Of a stretch of 64,000 nucleotides of DNA, positions 42,265 through 49,969 are shown one piece after another (the first letter of the stretch is position 1; every line of letters begins with the position of its first letter). The stretch spans positions 1,116,001 through 1,180,000 of the forward strand of contig NZ_PHUE01000001.1 of NCBI RefSeq assembly GCF_002813295.1. Direction: 5' to 3'. The notes beneath the pieces were generated by a model. It did no database searches. It was not told the origin of the DNA and was given only the letters and a program-made list of their open reading frames with translations. This DNA comes from Flavobacterium sp. 5 (GTDB lineage Bacteria > Bacteroidota > Bacteroidia > Flavobacteriales > Flavobacteriaceae). A program made the translations under genes and the position numbers.

Positions 42265-45042
42265 TTAAAACATCATTCTATTGGATTTTTTCTCTTTTCC
42301 TGCAAACTTTTCAAGTTTATAAGTCAATGAAAACATTACGTAACGTTTTAATACCGTGTTTTGCTCATCTACAATAGTTGTTGGAGTTATCATTCTCGTG
42401 GCGCTTTGATTTTGATTTAGAAGGTCATACACTTTTACTTTTGCCATAAATTTCTTTTCGAAAAAACTATATGCTAAACTAGTATTCCACAAGAAAAAAT
42501 CTTTTTTAAATCCTGGAGATATATTCGAATTATAAGTATATCCAAAATCGTTACCAAACGTCCAATTTTTAGGCCAATAATTTGTTACTTGAAGATTGAG
42601 TTTATGTGTAAAATAATCTGCCTGATCTACATTATAATTTGTAAAACTCGTTTTATTATAAGAATACTCATATGATGGATTTATTGATAAAATTTCTCCA
42701 TAATCATACCCGAAATTTATTCTTGGAGAAAATACATAGCTTTTTGCAGTGTACAATTCATCATCCGTAAATCCTTTTGAAAAGTTGAAATTATTATTCA
42801 ATCGTAATCCATACTTAAATGTATGAGCTTCGTTTTTAATAGTTTTATTCCAATAAAAACCTAGCCAAGAATTATACGTTCCAGCAACATTTTCATAGGT
42901 TGTAGTTCGTTTTCTATTATCATCATAACTCACAGAAGCCACAACTTGATTATCATAAAAATTCCCTCCTGAATAAAGTCCGTAACCAGAGCGAGTAGCA
43001 AAATCAAAATTTCGATACGACAAATAAATACCATGATTTTTATTCAAATCAAGATTTGGATTCCCTATAAAAGTATTTAATGGATCCGCCAAATCTTCTA
43101 TCGGCAGCACTTGTTTCGATGTAGGGAGATTATATGAATAATTATAATTTACCGATATATTTTTATTGTTAGAAAACGCGTAAGAAGCATAAGCATTAGT
43201 ATAAGGCAAGACATATTCTTTATTTAAACTCGTAACAACATTCAAATAATCACCTTTATTATCAAAGTTTATTATCGTTGTTCCTAGGTTTAAATATAAA
43301 TTAACTTTTTTCTTATTTAAAATTATACCCGTATTTGGTGAAAATGTATTTTCGGTGGAATTAAAAATATTCGTCAATTCATCATTAACAACAGAATAGG
43401 ATTTATTATTCTCATCATAATCAAAAGAATCTCTATTATCTTTCTTTTGCTCAAATTTATATTCAACCCCTAATTTCACTTTTAGAGAATCGGTAACTGG
43501 CTGAGTAAACTCAATTTCTGTAAAATAATTATCTCGTATATTTTTAGTTTCATTAAGCTGCTTTCGAATATCGTCTGGCTTTCCATCTTGGTTAAAAACC
43601 GTTTTAGAGTCAATATAATCATCATTTGTATTGACAGAGTTATCATTTCTAAAAACTATACTTAGAAATTTACCTTTCTTTTTAAATGATTTAGTGAAGG
43701 ATAAAGTATTAGTAAACCCATTTAAATCATTTTCATAAAAGTTATCAGAAGTACTCGAGTTAAGCAATGCATCTTGAGCATCGAATGAAAATTGTTCTGA
43801 AACAATACCTTTTTTAGAATTGGCTTTGGTAAAATTAGGCTCAAGTATAATTGATGTTGTAGAATCTATTTTAAATTCGAAAACTGATGCAATATTGTGA
43901 GTATATCTGTCTTCATTTGAGCTAAAATTAGATCTTGTAGCAAAATCACCTGAAGGCAAAAAATTGACCTGATTCGTTATGTTGTCATTTTTAGTATTAG
44001 CAGCAGAATAAAAATAACTTAATGTGGCGTCTAAGTCTTTCCTCCATTCATCAGAGTAATTGATTCCAACTAAATCGGAGCGAGTAATACCGTTTCCACT
44101 TCCAAACTGCCTTCCATTAATTCCAAATGTACCATTACTATTCATCCAAACATTAGTATTTCTTCCTCCTCCCATGTTGTCAAAAATTTCATCCATAGAA
44201 AACCCCGTAGAATTAATATTATTGGATGAAGCTAGAACACTAATCTTCCTTTTATTTTTAAAATAATTTACGAGTGCACTACTTTCATATCGAGAATCTG
44301 ACCCCGCTCCTCCCATAAATTTTCCAAAAAAACCTTTGTTTTTATCCTCGTCAATAGTCAAATTGATACTAGCATTATTAGAGCTAGATACTGCACCTGT
44401 ATTCTCTTCTTTCTTTGTTTTAGTATCCGTAATCTGAACTTTCTTGATGATGTCCGAAGGCAAATTTTGCAAGGCAATTTTCCCATCTTTATCAAAAAAA
44501 GGTTTTCCATTTACTAAAATTTGATTTACTTCTTTTCCGTTAACGGTGATTTTTCCATCGGAATCAATCTCAACCCCAGGTAATTGTTTTAATAAAGTTT
44601 CAACATTGGCATCTGGTCGAACTTTAAACGATGACACATTAAATTCTAATGTATCTTTCTTAATTCTAATTGGCGGAGCTTGACTTCTCACCACCACTTC
44701 ATCGAGTGATTTCACGGCTTCTTTTAGGGCTATTGTTCCAAAATCTTTACCTTCTTCAATACTTTTTAATTCAATTTTATAATCTTGATAAGAAACAAAA
44801 GACACTTTTAAATGTAATGGCTTATTGCTTTTTTTTGTTTTAAAATCAAATTTTCCAAATTTATCAGTAATAGTATAAGCAATAACTGTTGAATCTTTTA
44901 TGCTGGAAAGATAGACCGTTGCCGATTCAATTGGAGATTTTGTAGTTTCATCAATAACTTTTCCTTTTAGAGAAATTGAATTTTGTGCAGATACATAAGA
45001 ACAAATAAAAACCAGTAAGATAAAATAGTAAAATTTCGACAT
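42265..45042 (-). CDS. Outer-membrane beta-barrel protein with carboxypeptidase-like N-terminal domain
   Basis: The 925-residue product starts with a signal peptide ending CSYVSAQ (19). A CarboxypepD_reg-like domain (about 22-105, LKGKVIDETTKSPIESATVYL) and a plug-like domain (about 120-215, LDEVVVRSQAPPIRIKKDTLEFNVSSF and TLLKQLPGVEIDSDGK) follow. The rest is a large beta-barrel of the Outer_membrane_beta-barrel (PF14905-like) family. No SusD partner and no canonical TonB box are evident, so it is distinct from SusC. A paralogue of nearly equal length is at 60639-63401. The C-terminus ends in a basic KKSNRMMF tail. Confidence 0.85.
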   Translation of the reverse strand: MSKFYYFILLVFICSYVSAQNSISLKGKVIDETTKSPIESATVYLSSIKDSTVIAYTITDKFGKFDFKTKKSNKPLHLKVSFVSYQDYKIELKSIEEGKDFGTIALKEAVKSLDEVVVRSQAPPIRIKKDTLEFNVSSFKVRPDANVETLLKQLPGVEIDSDGKITVNGKEVNQILVNGKPFFDKDGKIALQNLPSDIIKKVQITDTKTKKEENTGAVSSSNNASINLTIDEDKNKGFFGKFMGGAGSDSRYESSALVNYFKNKRKISVLASSNNINSTGFSMDEIFDNMGGGRNTNVWMNSNGTFGINGRQFGSGNGITRSDLVGINYSDEWRKDLDATLSYFYSAANTKNDNITNQVNFLPSGDFATRSNFSSNEDRYTHNIASVFEFKIDSTTSIILEPNFTKANSKKGIVSEQFSFDAQDALLNSSTSDNFYENDLNGFTNTLSFTKSFKKKGKFLSIVFRNDNSVNTNDDYIDSKTVFNQDGKPDDIRKQLNETKNIRDNYFTEIEFTQPVTDSLKVKLGVEYKFEQKKDNRDSFDYDENNKSYSVVNDELTNIFNSTENTFSPNTGIILNKKKVNLYLNLGTTIINFDNKGDYLNVVTSLNKEYVLPYTNAYASYAFSNNKNISVNYNYSYNLPTSKQVLPIEDLADPLNTFIGNPNLDLNKNHGIYLSYRNFDFATRSGYGLYSGGNFYDNQVVASVSYDDNRKRTTTYENVAGTYNSWLGFYWNKTIKNEAHTFKYGLRLNNNFNFSKGFTDDELYTAKSYVFSPRINFGYDYGEILSINPSYEYSYNKTSFTNYNVDQADYFTHKLNLQVTNYWPKNWTFGNDFGYTYNSNISPGFKKDFFLWNTSLAYSFFEKKFMAKVKVYDLLNQNQSATRMITPTTIVDEQNTVLKRYVMFSLTYKLEKFAGKEKKSNRMMF

Positions 45043-45517
45043 GAATGAGTTTTAATTAATAAGTGTAATAATTACAGCTAATTACTTAATTAAATGTTTA
45101 ATCCTAAAATTCCTTACAAAAAGTTTAACATATTGTCTATTCCTAAATGTCCGATACAGATCGTGTTTGACAAAAACTTATTTCTTTCTATTTTTATTAA
45201 AAAAAAAAGAAGCAAAATTAAAAAGCACAAACTATAACCGGATTATAAAAAAGATTCGGACTTTACGTCACAACAAACTAATTTCAAACTTAACCGAATT
45301 CAGTATTTTTTTATTTTTTATCGAGAAGCATCGCCAAATATTTAAATAAAACATTGATTTAATGACTCTTAAAAAAAATAAAATTAGTAAAACACATAAC
45401 AACTATACTCAATGTCTGTAAGTTTTATATTAAATTTGTAGTATACCCATTTTTAATTAAAGAGATTAAAGATTCAATAACAAAACCTTTATAGGTTTAA
45501 ACTAAAGCATAACTACT
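45043..45517. other. 475-bp AT-rich intergenic region
   Basis: It separates divergent genes. I see a -7 box (TAAATTTG, 45431-45438) for the rightward secreted-protein gene. A 60-codon rightward frame (45167-45349) is Lys/Phe-rich and has no recognisable signature, so I treat it as chance. Otherwise I find no gene, RNA or repeat. Confidence 0.6.
45431..45438 (+). promoter_or_regulatory. -7 box for the secreted protein gene
   Basis: TAAATTTG fits TAnnTTTG, 79 bp before the ATG, giving a leader of about 70 nt. Confidence 0.5.
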
Positions 45518-46378
45518 ATGAAATTCAAAAAAAACATTACTGTTATTCTATTTTTATTAAGTACAATTTTTGGTTTTTCTCAAACAGGAAGTACAAAAAA
45601 GTTAGATAAAATAATAAAAAGAGATTATCAGATTATAGAGTGTACCATATCTAAAATATCTGATAAAGAGCTAGAATACTCATTGCCAAACGAATCATTA
45701 CAAAATGTACTGAACATTTCACAAATTGCTCGTATTGATTTTTCAAGTGGCCGTTCACAGACTTTTGACACATCTCAAAACAGTAATACCCCCAATAACT
45801 CTTCACCTGTACAAACCGCTGCCAATGGAGAAATAAAAGCCAATACTATTGCTGTATTGCCTATTCCTTATGTTAACTCAGATAACCAACAGGGTTCAGA
45901 AGATATGGCAAAATTTGCTCAAAACGATTTGTATAATAAACTGATTGACAAATCATCTAATATTTTTCCACTTACTGTTCAAGATTTAAGAACAACCAAT
46001 AGCTTATTACATAAAGCAGGAATAGACCATAACAATATTGATGACACGCCAATTGAAGATTTAGAAAAAATATTAGGTGTAGATAATATCGTAGCTGCCA
46101 AAGTTTCGTATACAACTGCGACCAGTACAACCTCAACAGGTTATAATACTGGAAATGTCAAAATTAGTGACAACGATAAAAAAGCCAAAGTAGAGGATTA
46201 TAGTGTAGCAAATGCAAATACAGAGCTACATTATTATTTCACAGTGTATTTTGATATGTATAAAAATGCTACAAAAATTTACACACAAACTCGTAAACCA
46301 GTATTTTATTTTAAAGACAGTTGGATGGATGCAGTTTCCTATTTATTAAAAAGAAGTCCAATTTATGTTAAAAAATAA
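45518..46378 (+). CDS. Secreted protein with a CsgG/LpoB-like segment
   Basis: The 286-residue product has a signal peptide (MKFKKNITVILFLLSTIFGFSQ). The first part (about 28-75, KRDYQIIECTISKISDKELEYSL...ISQIARIDF) resembles small beta-domain sequences common in Flavobacterium secreted proteins. From about 108 it reads ANTIAVLPIPYVNSDNQQGSEDMAKFAQNDLYNKLI, reminiscent of CsgG/LpoB-like nucleotide-fold domains, then ILGVDNIVAAKVSY. I do not recognise a named family, and the similarity is only suggestive. A terminator follows at 46413. Confidence 0.65.
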   Translation: MKFKKNITVILFLLSTIFGFSQTGSTKKLDKIIKRDYQIIECTISKISDKELEYSLPNESLQNVLNISQIARIDFSSGRSQTFDTSQNSNTPNNSSPVQTAANGEIKANTIAVLPIPYVNSDNQQGSEDMAKFAQNDLYNKLIDKSSNIFPLTVQDLRTTNSLLHKAGIDHNNIDDTPIEDLEKILGVDNIVAAKVSYTTATSTTSTGYNTGNVKISDNDKKAKVEDYSVANANTELHYYFTVYFDMYKNATKIYTQTRKPVFYFKDSWMDAVSYLLKRSPIYVKK

Positions 46379-46412
46379 AAGATATTTATTTAAATATAAA
46401 CAATAATACAAA

Positions 46413-46442
46413 AAAAGTCACCTCATCAACGAAGTGACTTTT
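46413..46442 (+). terminator. Terminator after the secreted protein gene
   Basis: AAAAGTCAC pairs with GTGACTTTT, followed by T-rich sequence. Confidence 0.75.
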
Positions 46443-46508
46443 GTATTTTTAATGATATCTTTAATTCGATGCTTTTAAAATTAAGTTCCCAAAATTTAAA
46501 AAAAGAAC

Positions 46509-46516
46509 TATATTTG
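46509..46516 (+). promoter_or_regulatory. -7 box for the Rrf2 gene
   Basis: TATATTTG fits TAnnTTTG and lies 70 bp before the ATG. I find no AATTCTA-N9-TAGAATT operator near it. Confidence 0.5.
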
Positions 46517-46586
46517 ATTCTTCAAAAAAACTTTAAAAAAGAATTCAGACAATTTCGTATTCATTTTAACCGTTAATCCGTCCATA

Positions 46587-47000
46587 ATGCTTTCACATAA
46601 AACCAAATATGCTCTTAAAGCACTACTCTATTTAGCAAAACAAGATGAAAACCATATTTCAAAAACTATTGAAATAGCGGAAGAAGCTTCTATTCCTAAA
46701 AAGTTTTTGGAACAAATTTTGTTGGATTTAAAAAGAGGTCATTTCGTAGGAAGTAAACAAGGAAAGTATGGTGGTTATTATCTTTTAAAAGACAAATCAA
46801 CAATTACTTTAGCCGATATTCACCGATTATTTGATGGAGCTATTGCTTTATTACCTTGTGCTTCATTAAACTTTTACGAACCTTGTTCTGACTGTAAAAC
46901 AGAATCCGAATGCAATTTACGTCACGGTTTGATGATTATTAGAGATGAAACTTTAAAAGCAATGCAAGGAATTACAATTGCTTCTTTAGTTAACAAATAA
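46587..47000 (+). CDS. Rrf2 family transcriptional regulator with Cys cluster
   Basis: The 137-residue protein has the Rrf2 winged-HTH (LSHKTKYALKALLYLAKQ 2-19, ISKTIEIAEEASIPKKFLEQILLDLKRG 24-51, GGYYLLKDKSTITLADI 62-78). A cysteine cluster at 91, 100, 103 and 109 (LPCASLNFYEPCSDCKTESEC) follows. Members with such cysteines (IscR, NsrR, RsrR) bind Fe-S clusters; the cysteine regulator CymR belongs to the same family. It is the only regulator within 12 kb of the transport locus starting at 49.7 kb, so it is a candidate controller of that locus; this is inference. Confidence 0.9.
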   Translation: MLSHKTKYALKALLYLAKQDENHISKTIEIAEEASIPKKFLEQILLDLKRGHFVGSKQGKYGGYYLLKDKSTITLADIHRLFDGAIALLPCASLNFYEPCSDCKTESECNLRHGLMIIRDETLKAMQGITIASLVNK

Positions 47001-47024
47001 AATAGCTTTAGAATACTTATACAG

Positions 47025-47053
47025 AAAACCGTTCAAAATTTTGGACGGTTTTT
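47025..47053. terminator. Terminator between the convergent Rrf2 and MscS genes
   Basis: AAAACCGTTC pairs with GGACGGTTTT with a small internal bulge, followed by T residues. Confidence 0.75.
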
Positions 47054-47075
47054 GGGTTTTATGTAATAGCAGAAT

Positions 47076-49550
47076 TTATTTTTCATCATCTTCTTTTATT
47101 TCTAACTCAGAGATTGTTGTCGTTTTCTTGATATAAACATCACGTTTGGGGAAAGGAATTTCAATATTATTCGCTTTAAAAGCAGTATCTATAGCAATAA
47201 ACATATCACTTCTTACTTCATTGGCGAGACTAATGTGTCCAACCCAAAATCTAACAATAAAATCGATAGAACTATCATTAAAATTTGTAACCAAAGCAAC
47301 TGGAGCAGGATTTATTAATATCAAAGAATGGTTTTGCATTACCTCGATCAATATTTTTTTTGCGTTTTCTAAATCGGTTCCATACCCCACCCCTACATTA
47401 ATTTCAAGTCTTTTTTTATTATTACCTAATGTCCAGTTTGTTAAATGTTCCTTTAATAAATCTCCATTTGGAATAATAACATCGGCTCCATCAAAAGTGG
47501 CAACAACACTACTTCTGATTCCTATTGATTTCATTTTACCTGATTGTCCACCTACCTCAATAATATCGTCTAAATTTACTGGTTTTTCAAAAGCTATAAT
47601 GAGACCACTAACTAAATTATTAACTAACGTTTGCAGACCAAAACCAATACCAACTCCCAATGCACTAATAATAATTGTTAATCGATCTATTGGTATTCCT
47701 GCAGAAGCAAAAGCAATCGTTATGCCAATAGCAAATATGGCGATTTGGATAAGTAAAAGCCAACTACCAAATTTATTCCCTTTTGCACCCGAATCTGTTG
47801 TTGATGTATTGGTCGACAAAAAAGAAACAATTTTGGTTAATAATACTGATATAACCAATATTAAAAAGAATATAACAATACTCAAATAGGTATAATTAAT
47901 ATCTCCTAATGTCCTATTTTCATTAAAAAAATTAGCAAAAGGATCTACTATTGTCTGAAAAAAATAAGAGTTTTTACCAATAGAAACTATCCAGCCTGCT
48001 ACTAAAATAAAAATAACTGATGAAGAAATTTGAATATTTTCAATGGAAGCAATATCCATTTTCTTTTCCTCCTCCGTTTCACCGAGATACTTGGTGTAAT
48101 TTAGAATTACAACCATCAACTTATAGGTATTTGTAAATAAGTAATACATCAAAATAGTTATTAAACCATTAATCATCAATATTTTTCCTAAATTATAATT
48201 ACCCATTAAAATAAAAATGATCGACAAAACTTCAAATCCAATAACTGTATACAAGCTATATTTAAATAAATTATCTAATATAATTTTGCTCTTAAAAAGA
48301 ATATAATAACTGTATAAACTTGTTGCCAGTCCTAAAAACAAAATAAAATAAACTTCAATCACAGAGTGAATTAAAATATTATTATCATATAAGCCCAATA
48401 AGATTAAAAAGACATAAATTCTCCAAATTTTTTTATTCTGCTCGCTATCAATTTCTTTATTTACAATAGTTAAGGCAAAAATAGAAATCAACCATATTAA
48501 TGCTGTATAAACGAAAGGTGGAAATATAAAAAAGAAATTAAATAAGGTAAAAGAAATCAATAATGCAGACGCAACAGGATGTTTAAAAATTTGCTTGGAC
48601 AATTTTACATCATGATAAATTCCAGAATTATTAAACTTATGTTTTAGAAAAAAAAGATAAACAATAATGCAGATAACAAACAAAACCATCATAGAAACAG
48701 TATCCATATGATTAGAAATAAAAAATAACAATATGATTATCTCCTTTTCTATTGAATACCTAAAAGATTCTAAAAATGACTTTTCACCTGGATTATGTTT
48801 AAATATATGATCAGTATTAGAAAACAACTTAGTAAATTCATTTTTTCTAATATTATCAGTTACAACAATATCATTTTGCAACTCAAATTTGAATTTATTC
48901 CCTCTTACATCAAGTTCTCCAATACTATCCAAAGCATTCCTAAACTTGCTATTTACGAGCGAAATTTCATCACTCATCTCATTAAATTTATTGTAATACA
49001 AAACTTTATTCAAAGAATCTTTTGGAACAAAAAAAATAGATTGATCAAGTGTCAAAGAATCAATTTTATTTTGAATCTGAGTAAGTTGATCACTGTTATT
49101 CTTAACATTAACTAACTGAATATCTATTCGCGTTAGTAATTCCTTAAGCATAACCAACGTTACTGTGATGTTTCTAACTGTTTGAAAATCATTTTTGTTA
49201 TTTATAATTCCATCAACGGCCTTTTTCTTAAGGTCAATTACATATTCTAATTCAGTAGTAAAGCTTTTATAATCAACGCCTGTTTTTAGGATGAAATCAG
49301 CATTTTGAATTTCTTTATCAATTTCATCAAAAACAATTTTCTGCTTCCTTCGAGCAGAATTATCATTAAATATCTCTTTACTTTTTTCAGGACCAAGGCC
49401 TAAATAACCTTTTATGTTTTCTACTTTTTTTGTTTGTTTATTTTTAGTTATATCAATTTCACTTCCATTAACTTGTGCAAAAACAGTAAAATTCCAAATA
49501 AATAAAACAACTAAAAAAAATATTCTGATTGGTTTATATTTAGTATCCAT
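47076..49550 (-). CDS. Large MscS-family mechanosensitive channel
   Basis: The 824-residue protein has a signal peptide (MDTKYKPIRIFFLVVLFIWNFTVFAQ), a long helical periplasmic region (about 30-270) and then many TM segments (about 275-620). The C-terminal MscS core (about 615-800) has GVGIGFGLQTLVNNLVSGLIIAFEKPVNLDDIIEV, the TM3 pore and start of the beta domain, followed by RSSVVATFDGADVIIPNGDLL. Large MscS relatives (MscK-like, YbdG-like) release solutes on hypo-osmotic shock. It diverges from the transport locus, with 249 bp between. Confidence 0.9.
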   Translation of the reverse strand: MDTKYKPIRIFFLVVLFIWNFTVFAQVNGSEIDITKNKQTKKVENIKGYLGLGPEKSKEIFNDNSARRKQKIVFDEIDKEIQNADFILKTGVDYKSFTTELEYVIDLKKKAVDGIINNKNDFQTVRNITVTLVMLKELLTRIDIQLVNVKNNSDQLTQIQNKIDSLTLDQSIFFVPKDSLNKVLYYNKFNEMSDEISLVNSKFRNALDSIGELDVRGNKFKFELQNDIVVTDNIRKNEFTKLFSNTDHIFKHNPGEKSFLESFRYSIEKEIIILLFFISNHMDTVSMMVLFVICIIVYLFFLKHKFNNSGIYHDVKLSKQIFKHPVASALLISFTLFNFFFIFPPFVYTALIWLISIFALTIVNKEIDSEQNKKIWRIYVFLILLGLYDNNILIHSVIEVYFILFLGLATSLYSYYILFKSKIILDNLFKYSLYTVIGFEVLSIIFILMGNYNLGKILMINGLITILMYYLFTNTYKLMVVILNYTKYLGETEEEKKMDIASIENIQISSSVIFILVAGWIVSIGKNSYFFQTIVDPFANFFNENRTLGDINYTYLSIVIFFLILVISVLLTKIVSFLSTNTSTTDSGAKGNKFGSWLLLIQIAIFAIGITIAFASAGIPIDRLTIIISALGVGIGFGLQTLVNNLVSGLIIAFEKPVNLDDIIEVGGQSGKMKSIGIRSSVVATFDGADVIIPNGDLLKEHLTNWTLGNNKKRLEINVGVGYGTDLENAKKILIEVMQNHSLILINPAPVALVTNFNDSSIDFIVRFWVGHISLANEVRSDMFIAIDTAFKANNIEIPFPKRDVYIKKTTTISELEIKEDDEK

Positions 49551-49720
49551 AATTAAATATCTATTTGGTTTAGCTCTATCAAGTAAGACTCTAAATTAAT
49601 AAATAAAAGAATACAAAATAAACAGCAAGATTAATGAATAATTATTCCATGCTTAGTATAAATCCAAGAGTCAAATTATGGTTAATTATATCCTCTATAA
49701 AAAAAAATGAAAAAATATTT

Positions 49721-49749
49721 ATTAATTCTACTAATTTTATAGAATTAAT
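49721..49749. promoter_or_regulatory. Operator 1: perfect 10-bp inverted repeat upstream of the leader/receptor promoter
   Basis: ATTAATTCTA and TAGAATTAAT are exact complements with 9 bp between. The core AATTCTA-N9-TAGAATT (49724-49746) is repeated at 56363-56385 at nearly the same distance from another -7 box. It covers the place where a -33 TTG should be, and none is present, so an activator site is plausible. Confidence 0.8.
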
Positions 49750-49751
49750 TA

Positions 49752-49759
49752 TATATTTG
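49752..49759 (+). promoter_or_regulatory. -7 box for the leader peptide and receptor transcript
   Basis: TATATTTG fits TAnnTTTG and begins 6 bp after operator 1's core ends. Transcription would start near 49766, giving about 34 nt before the leader ATG at 49800. Confidence 0.7.
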
Positions 49760-49799
49760 CACCGAGTTTAACGTATGATTAACAATCAAAACTAAAAAA

Positions 49800-49910
49800 A
49801 TGCAAGCGAATCAAACCAACAAAAATGTTGTCAGGGAAACAAATAAGACATCAAATTTTCAAACTACAAGAAAAAACTTTTTCAAAATATGTTGTATGTG
49901 TATGTGCTAG
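49800..49910 (+). CDS. Cys/Met-terminated leader peptide
   Basis: This 36-codon frame reads MQANQTNKNV... and ends F-F-K-I-C-C-M-C-M-C before TAG. Its last six residues are all sulfur amino acids (four Cys, two Met). It lies 41 bp after a -7 box and 59 bp before the TonB-dependent receptor, in the same direction. No T-tract terminator follows, so control would act through translation, mRNA structure or Rho. The codon run (about 49888-49905) has short complementarity to the receptor start region (ACATAT at 49951, TACATA at 49961), so stalling could free that start. I judge the peptide to be a regulatory leader, not a functional protein. Confidence 0.75.
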   Translation: MQANQTNKNVVRETNKTSNFQTTRKNFFKICCMCMC

Positions 49911-49937
49911 AAGATTACAAAAAAAAAATTTAATTTA

Positions 49938-49960
49938 AATTCTACTAATTACATATAATA
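49938..49960 (+). promoter_or_regulatory. Degenerate third operator-like site before the receptor gene
   Basis: AATTCTA, 9-bp spacer, TATAATA: the left half is exact and the right half matches 5 of 7 positions. AATTCTACTAATT is a direct repeat of 49724-49736. It ends about 9 bp before the receptor ATG, downstream of the leader, so it might be a second binding site or a remnant. Confidence 0.45.
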
Positions 49961-49969
49961 TACATAATA

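Noticed and set aside
45167..45349. 60-codon rightward frame
   Set aside because: Low-complexity Lys/Phe/Ile composition in AT-rich DNA, no family signature, no promoter that requires it.
47146..47889. Long rightward frame of 247 codons
   Set aside because: It is antisense to the conserved MscS core, and its Pro/Ser/Ile-rich text is typical of shadow frames.
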